DNA of 64,000 bases, taken from positions 41,972-105,971 of the forward strand of contig NZ_VOSW01000006.1 of the NCBI RefSeq assembly GCF_009690905.1, in the 5' to 3' direction. Shown here piece by piece: positions 8,286-17,294 of the stretch (position 1 is its first letter; each line of letters begins with the position of its first letter). A program made the position numbers and the translations under genes. This DNA is from Paraburkholderia madseniana. Its GTDB lineage: Bacteria > Pseudomonadota > Gammaproteobacteria > Burkholderiales > Burkholderiaceae. The notes under the pieces were generated by a model. It had not been told where the DNA came from, did no database searches, and saw only the letters and a list, made by a program, of their open reading frames with translations.

Positions 8286-8507
8286 TTAGACTCCGGCCCG
8301 TCTTGCAAGGGCATCGTCGCCGCAATGAATCTTATAGCTGTCGGCTTCCTGATTCCCGATGCGGAGTAGGCTGCCATCGACATCGGTACGACGCAAGCCA
8401 GCGATAGTGGAATCGCCAGTTGCAGTCGCAATCCGCACGCCTTGTCCGGTCAGCGAACCGATGGTTGCAATCAGATCTGCCGTTTCGTTGGTTGTGGTAT
8501 TTGCCAC
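8286..8507 (-). CDS. Small protein translated just ahead of tae4, possibly PAAR-like
   Basis: The 73-residue product starts at GTG 8507-8505, with AGGAGA 7 bases upstream; a TTG at 8534 in the same frame has no such site. Its TAA lies 3 bases before the tae4 ATG, so the two are almost certainly one operon. The sequence contains IATIGSLTGQG, GDSTIAGLRRTDVDGS and LLRIGN, a Gly/Ile/Val-rich beta pattern loosely like a PAAR spike-tip repeat. It is short and lacks clear PAAR metal ligands. It may carry or tether the effector; a PAAR assignment is not established. Confidence 0.45.
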   Translation of the reverse strand: MANTTTNETADLIATIGSLTGQGVRIATATGDSTIAGLRRTDVDGSLLRIGNQEADSYKIHCGDDALARRAGV

Positions 8508-8549
8508 GAGCCCGTCTCCTACAGAGTTGAACAAACTTATCCGTAGAGA

Positions 8550-8564
8550 CTCGCGCTTTTTTGC
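8550..8564. repeat. 15-bp direct repeat, copy 2 (right end of tae4 cluster)
   Basis: This copy is identical to 5711-5725 and in the same orientation. It sits about 45 bases upstream of the start of the small gene that leads the tae4 series. The rest of the gap up to the SDR gene at 8803 holds no convincing gene. Confidence 0.5.
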
Positions 8565-8802
8565 GGCGGGGGAAATCAGCCACGCTTGAAAAATGCGTGC
8601 GATGATTCTGAAGTTACGTAGGGTCTTAACGCTCTAACGTCAGAACCGTTTTATGCCATCAAGGTGTTGCGCCTTGAGGCATCGAGCGCGGCTGTTGTCT
8701 GCAAAACGGGACGTGGGCTCGCGGTCTGCCCCGATGGTGCGGGCCGCAGTGAGCGTCAACGCCGCATACGCGCAACCCGCTAGTCCCGCGCAGACAAACC
8801 AA

Positions 8803-9540
8803 TCACCTTGCCGTATAACCACCATCAATCGGCAAACAAACTCCGCTAATCATCGAAGCCGCGTCGCTTAACAAGAACATAATCGGCACAGCAACCTCAG
8901 CGGACTCCGCGAAGCGGTGCAGAGGAATCGCCTTCAACGCGGGATCGCGCTTCGCGGGATCACTCCACGACTGCACCGCCATCGGCGTCAGCGTCACCGT
9001 GGGATTGACGCTATTCACCCGGATACCGTATGGCCCTAACTCGATACACAAAGCCCGCGTAACAGCATCGAGCGCCGCCTTCGAAGCCGAATAACTCAAA
9101 TGATCATCCAGCGCCACCAGCGCAGCCTGACTAGAAACGTTCACGATGCTGCCAGCGCGTTTAGCATCGATCATCCCGCGAGCCACGTGCTTGGCAACCA
9201 ACACCGCCCCACGCGCATTCACCCCCATCACGCGATCGAAACTCGCGCCGGTCGTATCCACCGCACGCTCGAGCAAAGCAATCCCCGCACAGTTCACGAG
9301 CCCATCAAACGCCTCGAGCGAACCCAATGCATCATCAATAGCGGACTCATCGCTCACATCGAGCATCATCGGCTCGCAGCCCGTTTCCTCAGCCAACCGC
9401 GCAAGCTCATTCACATTCCGCGCCGCAGCGACCACACTCGCGCCGGAAGCACACAACGCTTCCACCGTTGCGCGCCCAATTCCACTCGACGCACCCGTCA
9501 CAAGAATCGAGCGACCGGAAAAATCAAAAGTAGCATTCAT
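8803..9540 (-). CDS. Short-chain dehydrogenase, L-xylulose reductase (DCXR)-like
   Basis: This 245-residue SDR probably interconverts a ketose and a polyol with NAD(P)H. It shows the cofactor motif TGASSGIG near the N-terminus, NCAG (NNAG variant), the catalytic Ser in VNVSSQAAL, and YSASK. The C-terminal stretch RVNSVNPTVTLTPM...WSDP...IPL closely follows, from memory, human dicarbonyl/L-xylulose reductase, which also acts on tetroses and pentoses. Its ATG overlaps the TGA of the upstream kinase (ATGA). It is the last gene of the polyol operon. Confidence 0.83.
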   Translation of the reverse strand: MNATFDFSGRSILVTGASSGIGRATVEALCASGASVVAAARNVNELARLAEETGCEPMMLDVSDESAIDDALGSLEAFDGLVNCAGIALLERAVDTTGASFDRVMGVNARGAVLVAKHVARGMIDAKRAGSIVNVSSQAALVALDDHLSYSASKAALDAVTRALCIELGPYGIRVNSVNPTVTLTPMAVQSWSDPAKRDPALKAIPLHRFAESAEVAVPIMFLLSDAASMISGVCLPIDGGYTAR

Positions 9541-11081
9541 GATGTCTGCAACCGATGCATGACCGGCTTCAACGCCGGATACAAATCCGTATAAACGCCG
9601 AACCGCTGCTCGTACAACGCCATTCGTTGCGCGTTCGGTTCCGCACGTTCAATCAGCGTGACCCATCCGTTCTGCGCTTCTTCACGCGATACCAGACCGA
9701 CACCGACACCCGCAAGCAACGCCGCCCCCATCGCTGCCTCCACGTCCTGCTCGATCGTATAGACCGGATAGCCGGTAATGTCCGCAATGATCTGCATCCA
9801 CAGATCCGAATGCGCGGCGCCGCCCACGACAATCAACTTGTCATCCAGCGATTGCGCGCCCTTACGTCCGGCTTCGATGTTGTGCTTCAACGCGAACGAC
9901 ACGCCCTCCAGCACCGCGCGATACAAATGCGCCCGCGTGTGAAACAGGCTCAGGCCAACAAACGCACCACTCGCCTTCGCATCCCACACGGGGCTTCGTT
10001 CCCCCATCAAGTACGGCAAGAACATCACCCCATCAGAGCCTGCGGGAATCTGCGACGCACTCTCTTCAAGCAAGCGATGCGGATCTCCATTCGGCATCGC
10101 ACGCGCCGCCTCGGTCTCCGCATGACAAAACTGCTCGCGATACCACGTCACCGAAGCGCCCGCCGTAATCGCACCACCGAAAACATAAATATCGCGTTGA
10201 CCGTTGAACACATGCGGCATGCTGATCAACCCATGCCGCGCATCGACGGTCTGGTTGATATACCCCCAGCACATACTCGTACCGATCATCGCAACGTGCT
10301 GCCCCGCACGCGTGACGCCCGCGGCAAACGTCGCCACCGCAGCATCCACGCCGCCCGCAACGATCGCCGTGCCCGCCTCCAGTCCAAGCTGCTCGGTCCA
10401 CTGCGACAACAACCCGCCCACCACGTCCGACGATTCCACCAACCGCTCCGGCATCATCGTCGCGGGGATGCCGAGCATGTCGAGCGCTTCATCCGACCAG
10501 TCGCATTTCGCAATATCGTAGATGCCGCCAATATTGCCCGCCGAACTATGATCGACGGCGACCTCGCCGGACAGCATATAAATCACGTAAGCATTCGGTG
10601 GCAGGAAGTAACGCGTATGCGCCCAGATTTCCGGTTCGTGATCGCGCAGCCACAGCATCTTCGTGTAACCGTAGTAGCTGTCCACACCGTTGCCCGTGAT
10701 CGCATACAAGCGCTCGAGGTCAATGTTTTTACGCACCCACTCGACCTGATCGGTCGCACGCCGGTCCATCCAGATAAGACACGGATAAAGCGGCCGCATA
10801 TCGCTATCGACGGGAATCCCCGAGCCGCCATACAGACTGCTCACGCACACCGCTTTGATCGACTTCGCCGCAACGCCCGCCTCCTTCGCCTTGCGCACGC
10901 AAGCCGCAATACACTCCACAACCGCCTTCAACCACACCGCCGGCCATTGCTCGGCCCATAGCGGCTTGGGCGTGTCCGGCTGATAGCTCGACGCATGCTG
11001 CGCGACGATCGCGCCGTGCTGATCGACCAGCAGCGCCTTGGTGCTCTGCGTGCCGATATCGACGCCGATGACGTAGTCCAT
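9537..11081 (-). CDS. FGGY-family carbohydrate kinase
   Basis: This ATP-dependent sugar kinase has 514 residues and an actin-like ATPase fold. Visible motifs are the N-terminal phosphate loop GVDIGTQSTKALLVD, the mid-protein GGVDAAVATFAAGV, the second phosphate region MIGTSMCWGYIN, and the C-terminal VVGGAAHSDLWMQIIAD adenosine motif. Substrate cannot be read from sequence. With an EltD-like dehydrogenase upstream and a DCXR-like reductase downstream, a ketose such as erythrulose or xylulose is likely. It has a GGAG ribosome site before the ATG at 11081. Confidence 0.85.
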   Translation of the reverse strand: MDYVIGVDIGTQSTKALLVDQHGAIVAQHASSYQPDTPKPLWAEQWPAVWLKAVVECIAACVRKAKEAGVAAKSIKAVCVSSLYGGSGIPVDSDMRPLYPCLIWMDRRATDQVEWVRKNIDLERLYAITGNGVDSYYGYTKMLWLRDHEPEIWAHTRYFLPPNAYVIYMLSGEVAVDHSSAGNIGGIYDIAKCDWSDEALDMLGIPATMMPERLVESSDVVGGLLSQWTEQLGLEAGTAIVAGGVDAAVATFAAGVTRAGQHVAMIGTSMCWGYINQTVDARHGLISMPHVFNGQRDIYVFGGAITAGASVTWYREQFCHAETEAARAMPNGDPHRLLEESASQIPAGSDGVMFLPYLMGERSPVWDAKASGAFVGLSLFHTRAHLYRAVLEGVSFALKHNIEAGRKGAQSLDDKLIVVGGAAHSDLWMQIIADITGYPVYTIEQDVEAAMGAALLAGVGVGLVSREEAQNGWVTLIERAEPNAQRMALYEQRFGVYTDLYPALKPVMHRLQTS

Positions 11082-11132
11082 ACAGTCTCCGTTTATATGC
11101 CGCTCGTCCTTGCCTCACGCCGCGCCAAGCAC

Positions 11133-12227
11133 TCAGGCACGCGGCTTCATCAATACCTTGATCGAATCGAGCGAGTTAGCGACCTTGATCGCTTCGTCCC
11201 ATTCTTCCAGCGAAAAGCCGTGCGTGACAATGCCCTTCGACGTCACGAGCCCGCGAGCCAGCAAATCGATCGCAATCGGATAACAGTATGGACCCAGATG
11301 CGCGCCGCGCACATCGAGTTCCTTGCGGTCGCCGATCACCGACCAGTCCAGCGTCGTATCCGCACCGAACACGGAAAACTCGACGAAGCGACCAAGCTTG
11401 CGAATCATCTCCATGCCCTGATTGACGCCGATCGGCGCGCCGGTCGTTTCGATGTAGACATCGCAACCATAGCCATCGGTCAGCGAATGAATGATCGCCA
11501 GTACGTCTTCCTGCTTCGGATTGATCGTCACGTCCGCGCCGTATTCACGCGCAAGTGCCAGACGCTCCTCAACCAGATCGATCACAACGAGCTTCTTCGG
11601 CGTTTTCAGATGCGCGACTTGCGTCATCATCAAGCCAAGCGGACCAGCTCCGGCAATCACCACCACGTCGTCGAGTTGCAGATCACCGCGGTTCACCGTG
11701 TGGATCGCGCAAGCAAGCGGTTCAATGATCGCGGCGTCTTCGAGCGAGATGCCGTCGGGGATCTTATGGACGATTGCCGTCGGCGGAATGCGCATGTACT
11801 CGGCCATGCCGCCGTCCGCGACTTCGCGCTGAAAACCGAAGATGTTGTGCACCTCACACATCCAGTACTGGCCCGATTTGCAATAACGGCACTTGCCGCA
11901 CGGCACAATCTGTTCGGCGATCACGCGGTCGCCGATCTTCACGCCGAAATGATCCGCCGCGCCCTCGCCGATTTCTTCGACAAAACCGAAGAACTCGTGG
12001 CCCGGAATCACCGGCGCTTTGACCCACGGACTCGGGCCGCCCCAAAACATCTTCGCGCCCGAATGACATTTGCAGTCGCTCGCGCAGATGCCGCACGCTG
12101 CGATGCGGATCACCAGCTCATGCGCGCGGGCCTTTGGCTTGGACACCTGTTCGACGCGATAGTCTTTCGGTGCGTGGCAGACGATCGCCGTCATGTTTTG
12201 CTTATCGGATTGCGTGGATTGAGTCAT
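11133..12227 (-). CDS. Zinc-dependent polyol dehydrogenase, EltD (erythritol/L-threitol dehydrogenase)-like
   Basis: This 364-residue medium-chain dehydrogenase oxidises an alcohol with NAD. Catalytic zinc ligands are Cys48 and the GHE at 76-78 (His77, Glu78). Structural zinc cysteines are 110, 113, 116 and 124, spaced CGKCRYC then C. A Rossmann motif GAGPLG follows. The sequences CGICASDCKCHSGAKMFWGG and GAHLGPYCYPIAIDL match, as I recall them, the mycobacterial erythritol/L-threitol dehydrogenase EltD. The enzyme would convert a tetritol to L-erythrulose. The neighbouring ABC importer and kinase support uptake and phosphorylation of the product. Confidence 0.8.
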   Translation of the reverse strand: MTQSTQSDKQNMTAIVCHAPKDYRVEQVSKPKARAHELVIRIAACGICASDCKCHSGAKMFWGGPSPWVKAPVIPGHEFFGFVEEIGEGAADHFGVKIGDRVIAEQIVPCGKCRYCKSGQYWMCEVHNIFGFQREVADGGMAEYMRIPPTAIVHKIPDGISLEDAAIIEPLACAIHTVNRGDLQLDDVVVIAGAGPLGLMMTQVAHLKTPKKLVVIDLVEERLALAREYGADVTINPKQEDVLAIIHSLTDGYGCDVYIETTGAPIGVNQGMEMIRKLGRFVEFSVFGADTTLDWSVIGDRKELDVRGAHLGPYCYPIAIDLLARGLVTSKGIVTHGFSLEEWDEAIKVANSLDSIKVLMKPRA

Positions 12228-12261
12228 TGCATGGTCCTGCTAAAAGGAGGTCGTTTAAGAG

Positions 12262-13269
12262 TTACTTTCTACGGTCGCGGCTGATGTAGATCGCCAGCAA
12301 AATAATTCCGCCCTTGATCACGTTCTGCACATAAGGATTCACGCCGACCATGTTCAGGCCGTTGTTCAGCACGCCCAGCAGCAACGCACCGATCAAGGTG
12401 CCGATGATCGAGCCGCGTCCGCCGGAGATCGAGGTACCGCCCATCACCACGGCAGCGATGGCATCGAGTTCGAAGCCGACGCCTGCGTTCGGCTGGCCAC
12501 TCATCAAACGAGCAGTCAATACGATGGCGGCAAAGGAGGACGTCAAACCAGCAATCGAGTAGACGATCAGCTTCACGCGAGCCACGCGCACGCCGGACAG
12601 ACGTGTCGCCTGTTCGTTGCCACCAATCGCATAGACATAGCGGCCAAACGGCATGCGTTCGAGCAACACCCAGGCAATCGCATAGATCACCACCATGATC
12701 ACAACCGGCGCCTGAATGCCGAGAATCTTGCCGCTGCCGAAGAAACTGACCCACTCAGGCAGACCGTCGATTGGATAACCACCCGTGTAGATCAGCGCGA
12801 GGCCACGAGCGATCCCCATCGTCGCAAGCGTGACAATGATCGGTGGCATACCGGCAAACGCGACGAAGAAGCCGTTGGCCGCGCCGAAGCCCAACCCGAC
12901 CGCGATGCCGACCGCCAAGGCAGCCACCGCATTCATCCCGGCCACCATCAAGCCCGCGGCAAGCGTACCCGCCAAAGCCATCACGGAGCCCACCGACAGA
13001 TCGATACCACCGGTCAGAATCACGCACGTCATCCCCACAGCAATGATCGCGTTGATCGACACCTGGCGCAGGACGTTCTCCAAATTCGCAGCGGAGAGAA
13101 AACTGTCGCTCGCGAATACCATCACGATGCACACCACCAGCAAGCCGATGAACGGATAGAAGAGCGTCGAGCGTTTCAACGCGGCCCATGTGAAACGCAC
13201 CGGTGCGCCCGGCGTGTCACTACTGACGGTCGACGTTTTCGGCGATGAAGAAGGATTAGGCGTGTTCAT
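12262..13269 (-). CDS. Sugar/polyol ABC transporter permease (RbsC type)
   Basis: This inner-membrane permease has about 335 residues and multiple hydrophobic helices. The family signatures are [16 protein letters not shown] and, near the C-terminus, [19 protein letters not shown]. The start MNTPNPSS at 13269 is preferred; it overlaps the end of the ATPase gene by 14 bases. An in-frame ATG at 13299 would extend the N-terminus. Together with the ATPase and binding protein it forms a complete ribose-type importer for the operon's polyol. Confidence 0.88.
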   Translation of the reverse strand: MNTPNPSSSPKTSTVSSDTPGAPVRFTWAALKRSTLFYPFIGLLVVCIVMVFASDSFLSAANLENVLRQVSINAIIAVGMTCVILTGGIDLSVGSVMALAGTLAAGLMVAGMNAVAALAVGIAVGLGFGAANGFFVAFAGMPPIIVTLATMGIARGLALIYTGGYPIDGLPEWVSFFGSGKILGIQAPVVIMVVIYAIAWVLLERMPFGRYVYAIGGNEQATRLSGVRVARVKLIVYSIAGLTSSFAAIVLTARLMSGQPNAGVGFELDAIAAVVMGGTSISGGRGSIIGTLIGALLLGVLNNGLNMVGVNPYVQNVIKGGIILLAIYISRDRRK

Positions 13270-14776
13270 GAACTGCTCCACGGGTGCCGGCTGTTGCATA
13301 GGTCATCACGGCGTTCGAGTCGATCTCGCCGCCTTCGAGCATCGCTTCGATGCGGCCCTGCCGGAACACGGCGACGCGGTCGCACATGCCAACGATCTCC
13401 GGCAATTCGGACGAGATCATGATGATCGAGTAGCCGCGCGCGGTGAGTTCGCGCATCAGCAGATAGATTTCGGCTTTGGCGCCGACGTCGATGCCGCGCG
13501 TCGGTTCGTCGAAGATGAGAATGTTGGTGTGGTGATTCAGCCAGCGCGCGATCACCACCTTTTGCTGATTGCCGCCTGAGAGGGTCGCGACTTCGGTGTG
13601 CATCGTCGGGGCTTTGACGCCGACGCGCTTCATGATGTCGGCGGTGGCGCGCGCTTCGCCGCGCTGATCGATGAAGAAACGCAGCGAGCGGTATTTGCCG
13701 AGGTTGTTGATCGAGATGTTCTGCTTGATCGAGAAATCGGTGATCAGACCTTCGGTCTTGCGGCTCTCCGGCAAAATGCCGACGCCGGCGCGCAAGGCAT
13801 CGGCGGGATCGGATAGTTTTTCGGTTGTGCCGTTGATGCGGATTTCTTTCACGTACGCCGGGTCAGCGCCGATCACAGCCAGCGCGGTTTCTGTGCGGCC
13901 CGAGCCGACTAGTCCCGCGAAACCGAGAATCTCGCCTTCGCGCAAATTGAAACTCAGCACCGGGCTGTCTTTCAGCAACTGCAGCTTTTCGACGTCGAGC
14001 ACGATCTTCGCATCGGCACGCAGTGGCGGCTTCGGCGGAAAGCTGTTTTCGATGCGGCGTCCCACCATCATTTCCACGAGGCGGCTCACATCAGATTGCG
14101 CGACCTCCGTCATGCCAACGTACTGACCGTCGCGTAACACCGTAATGCGATCACACACCTCAAAGATTTCCTCCAGGTGATGCGAGATGAAGATCATCGC
14201 GACGCCCTGCGTCTTCAGGTCACGCATGATCGCGAACAGGTGTTCCGCTTCAGCGGGTGTGAGCGTCGCGGTCGGTTCATCCAGAATCAGAATGCGCGCT
14301 TCCAAAGACAACGCCTTGCCGATTTCAACAAACTGCTGCTGCGCGACCGACAGCTCACGAATCGGCACCGACAAGTCGATCGCCACGCCCAGCCGCTGAA
14401 AAATCGCCGCGGCCGCGCGCCGCATCTTGCCGCGTTCGAGCAAACCCAAACCGTTCTTCAATTCACGGCCGAGAAACATGTTCTCCACCGCATTCAGATA
14501 CGGAATCAGGCTGAATTCCTGAAACACGATACCCACGCCCGCGGCGACCGCATCGTGGTAGTTCGTGAAGTGCCGCACTTCGCCCGCGATCGTGATCGTG
14601 CCTTCATCCGGCTGATAGATGCCGCACAGAATTTTCATCAGCGTGGATTTGCCCGCGCCGTTTTCGCCGAGCAACGCGTGAATCTCACCCCGAGCGATTT
14701 CCAGGTGAATGCCTTGCAGCGCCTTCACGCCCGGAAAGCTTTTGGTGATGTTGTCGAGCTTGAGTATCGTGTCCAT
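13256..14776 (-). CDS. Sugar/polyol ABC transporter ATP-binding protein (RbsA type)
   Basis: This 506-residue protein has two fused ABC domains, as in RbsA, MglA and XylG. The first domain has Walker [10 protein letters not shown] and [16 protein letters not shown] with ILDEPTATL. The second has [15 protein letters not shown] and the [16 protein letters not shown] signature; its Walker A is degenerate, as is normal for this class. It lies between the periplasmic binding protein and the permease and overlaps the permease start. The ATPase energises import through the RbsC-type permease. Confidence 0.93.
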   Translation of the reverse strand: MDTILKLDNITKSFPGVKALQGIHLEIARGEIHALLGENGAGKSTLMKILCGIYQPDEGTITIAGEVRHFTNYHDAVAAGVGIVFQEFSLIPYLNAVENMFLGRELKNGLGLLERGKMRRAAAAIFQRLGVAIDLSVPIRELSVAQQQFVEIGKALSLEARILILDEPTATLTPAEAEHLFAIMRDLKTQGVAMIFISHHLEEIFEVCDRITVLRDGQYVGMTEVAQSDVSRLVEMMVGRRIENSFPPKPPLRADAKIVLDVEKLQLLKDSPVLSFNLREGEILGFAGLVGSGRTETALAVIGADPAYVKEIRINGTTEKLSDPADALRAGVGILPESRKTEGLITDFSIKQNISINNLGKYRSLRFFIDQRGEARATADIMKRVGVKAPTMHTEVATLSGGNQQKVVIARWLNHHTNILIFDEPTRGIDVGAKAEIYLLMRELTARGYSIIMISSELPEIVGMCDRVAVFRQGRIEAMLEGGEIDSNAVMTYATAGTRGAVHEHA

Positions 14777-14846
14777 CGGGTCCTCCTCTGCTGCTCGTCG
14801 CCATGCTCATCGAAGAAGCACATGCACCTGGCAACGAGCATTCGGC

Positions 14847-15800
14847 TTACCAACTGAAGCCCTTGGCATTGCTCTTGTCGATCATCTTCACGTCGACCGG
14901 AATGGCTTTCGGTACATTGGCGCCCCACTTCTTCGCGAGTGCAGTGCCGAGCGCGATACGCACCTGGTCGGCCGGGAACTGCGCGGACGTTTCGATGAAC
15001 TTCGAATTCGGTTTCTGGATCGCGGCAATCGCTTCCGGCGCACCGTCGACGCTGGTCAGCTTGATATCCTTGCCCGATGATTCGATCGCCGAGAGCGCGC
15101 CCATCGAGCCACCGTCGTTCACGCTGAACACACCCTTCAGATTCGGATGCGCCTGAATCATGTTCTCGGTAACGGACAACGCAGTCGCGCGTTCCTGCTT
15201 ACCGTTCTGCATATCCGCGAGTTTGATGCCCGGCACTTTCGCAAGCGCCGCCTTGCAACCGCGCACACGTTCGAGAATCGGCACCACCGGAATGCCGTCG
15301 AGAATCGCCACTTCGCCGCTGCCGCCAATCGACTTCGCCAGATATTCACAGGCCATCTCGCCCGCGTCGAAATTCTTGGAGCCAACGAATGAATCGACCG
15401 GACCGTTCGCGTTCGCATCGACCGCAACCACCACCACGCCCGCCTTCTTCGCCGACGTGACCGCCGATTGAATGCCGGTCGAATCGGTCGGATTCACGAG
15501 CAGGATGTCGATCTTCTTTTGCAGCATGTCTTCGACGTCACTGACCTGCTTGCTGACGTCATGATGCGCGTCGGTGACGACCACCGTCGCGCCAATCGAC
15601 GCAGCCGCATCGTTCAGCGCCTTTTGCATCGTCACAAAGTACGGGTTGTTCAACTCCTGAAACGTCATGCCGATCTTCAGCGGCGCGGCAAGTGCTGCCG
15701 GCGCGGCGATAAACGAAAGACCGAATGCAAGCGTCGCCAACGCAGCCGTGCTGCGCGCGAAGGTCTTCAACGATGTTTGCTTCGAAGTGGATTGCGTCAT
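14847..15800 (-). CDS. Sugar/polyol ABC transporter periplasmic binding protein (RbsB type)
   Basis: This 317-residue protein has a clear signal peptide (residues 1-39, hydrophobic core then PAALAA). A peripla_BP_4 fold follows, starting LKIGMTFQELNNPYF. The family blocks VVVVAVDANANGPVDSF and GVFSVNDGGSMGALSAIE are present. It captures the substrate for the adjacent RbsA/RbsC components. It follows the AraC regulator gene after 127 bases containing a perfect hairpin (15847-15868), so it may be expressed more strongly than the regulator. Confidence 0.92.
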   Translation of the reverse strand: MTQSTSKQTSLKTFARSTAALATLAFGLSFIAAPAALAAPLKIGMTFQELNNPYFVTMQKALNDAAASIGATVVVTDAHHDVSKQVSDVEDMLQKKIDILLVNPTDSTGIQSAVTSAKKAGVVVVAVDANANGPVDSFVGSKNFDAGEMACEYLAKSIGGSGEVAILDGIPVVPILERVRGCKAALAKVPGIKLADMQNGKQERATALSVTENMIQAHPNLKGVFSVNDGGSMGALSAIESSGKDIKLTSVDGAPEAIAAIQKPNSKFIETSAQFPADQVRIALGTALAKKWGANVPKAIPVDVKMIDKSNAKGFSW

Positions 15801-15846
15801 GGTTGTCTCCGTTATTGAAACTGTTCGATGAGATGAGCATGTCCCT

Positions 15847-15868
15847 CACGCTGTCTTTGGACAGCGTG
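15847..15868 (-). promoter_or_regulatory. Hairpin between AraC gene and ABC operon
   Basis: A perfect 9-bp stem (15847-15855 with 15860-15868) closes a four-base loop in the gap between the AraC regulator stop and the binding-protein start. No U-run follows in the minus direction, so it is not a classical terminator. It may protect the downstream mRNA or partly uncouple it from the regulator. Confidence 0.45.
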
Positions 15869-15927
15869 ATAGGTGTTGAAACGCGGATGAGTTAGAACGC
15901 TTCGGCTTTTAGCGTGGCGTAGGAGGA

Positions 15928-16908
15928 CTACGTCGGTGGATAGGCAGCGGCAGCACTGCGTGGCAAACCTGGCGCGAGCACGATCGCGGGTGCATTGTCG
16001 ATGCCGGCGCCGCGCGCGGCAGCTTCTTCGGAAGCGTCGCGGCTCGCATCGTTCAGTTGCTGATAGCGGCGGAATTTTGAAGGCGCCATGCCTTTGACCG
16101 CGAGGAACTGCCGGTTGAAATTCGACAGGTTGTTAAAGCCCGCCTTGAAGCAGATATCGGTGACGCTCAGTTCTTCGTCCGTGAGCAGTTGACACGCGAG
16201 GTTGATACGCATGCGGTTCACGTACTGCACAAACGGCAGCCCGGTATGACGGCGGAAGTACCGCGAGAACGCACTCACGCTTTGCCCGGCGAGCTGCGCG
16301 AGATCCGATTCGCGCAGGTCGTTGGACAGATTCTTGCCGATGTACGAGAGCGCGTGATTGATGCGCGTCGACGCAAAACCGGTCGGGTCGGCCTGATAGG
16401 CGGGACTCGCGAGCATCTCGCGGTCCTCGGCGTTCATCAGGATCTCGAGCATCGACATGAACAGCACGAGACGGCGCAGTCCGCGCGCCGCCAGCAATTC
16501 GAGGAACAACGGCTGGATCGCCGCACTCGTTTCTGCACCGAACGACACGCCGCGGCGCGAATCGGCGAGCAACGCTTCGACCTGGCGCCACTCCGGAAAA
16601 CTACCCATGCAACCCGACACGAACTCCTGCCCGAACTGAACAACCAGATTGCGCTGCGCAATCGTCTCGCCTTCCGGCACGTCGCTGACCCAGTTGTGCG
16701 GCAGGTTCGGCCCCATCAGCACGAGGTTGCCAGGCGTAAAGCTGCTGATGTGATCGCCGACGAACATCTTGCCGGTCGTCGCCACGATCAGATGGATTTC
16801 GTATTCCGGATGAAAGTGCCAGCGCACCGTACGGTACGGATAGCCGTGCGACCACACTTTGAAGGATTCGTCGCGCCGTACGGCGACGACTTCCAGATCG
16901 GGTTGCAT
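15928..16908 (-). CDS. AraC-family transcriptional regulator of the polyol operon
   Basis: This 326-residue protein has an N-terminal cupin-like sensor domain (HFHPEYEIHLIV, PGNLVLMGPNLPHNW) and a C-terminal double helix-turn-helix (residues about 205-300, with DLAQLAGQSVSAFSRYFRRH and ICFKAGFNNLSNFNRQF). The start MQPDLEVVAV at 16908 has AGGAAGA just upstream; an ATG at 17010 is in frame but lacks support. It is upstream of and co-oriented with the RbsB/A/C-type importer and EltD-like gene, so it probably controls that operon in response to the imported polyol. The end of the protein is Ala/Pro rich. Confidence 0.85.
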   Translation of the reverse strand: MQPDLEVVAVRRDESFKVWSHGYPYRTVRWHFHPEYEIHLIVATTGKMFVGDHISSFTPGNLVLMGPNLPHNWVSDVPEGETIAQRNLVVQFGQEFVSGCMGSFPEWRQVEALLADSRRGVSFGAETSAAIQPLFLELLAARGLRRLVLFMSMLEILMNAEDREMLASPAYQADPTGFASTRINHALSYIGKNLSNDLRESDLAQLAGQSVSAFSRYFRRHTGLPFVQYVNRMRINLACQLLTDEELSVTDICFKAGFNNLSNFNRQFLAVKGMAPSKFRRYQQLNDASRDASEEAAARGAGIDNAPAIVLAPGLPRSAAAAYPPT

Positions 16909-17294
16909 TCGCGTCTTCCTCCATGAAGCGGCGTGTTGCGGGTGCCGCTGAACTTCGTCTTGTATAGCGAAAAGTAGCCCTCTGGAGCCTGATCCACCAC
17001 TAAAAATCAAACCGCAGACCGATACTTTTTTGCATTCGGGTTAGTCCTGGCGCGGTGAAAGTCAAATTTGATGCAATGCAATACGCACCGCGAGACACGT
17101 CCCATAACGCGCGGGCGTCACGCGAGTCGCGCCGGAAGTCCCGCCACGCCGCGCTGCGCCACGAAAAGCCCTCTACGTCGCCTTGACATTCGTTCCGCCG
17201 GGTACGATCATTCGCTCACAGACAGAGCAAATGCTCCACCCCAAGAAAAACGCACGCGCCGAGCCGTGCGATCAAGGACACTCAGGAGACGCAC
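16909..17294. promoter_or_regulatory. Divergent intergenic region between AraC regulator and dalD
   Basis: These 386 bases contain no convincing gene. They must hold the promoters of the minus-strand AraC/polyol operon and the plus-strand dalD operon. An AGGAG ribosome site for dalD is near 17284. I could not assign promoter hexamers or operator half-sites with confidence. Confidence 0.4.

Noticed and set aside
4736..8802. Prophage or integrative element
   Set aside because: No integrase, transposase, tRNA target or phage structural gene is visible; only composition and the 15-bp repeat hint at transfer.
8640..8828. Minus-strand frame of 62 codons between the tae4 cluster and the SDR gene
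   Set aside because: It overlaps the end of the SDR gene, has no ribosome site and no recognisable features.
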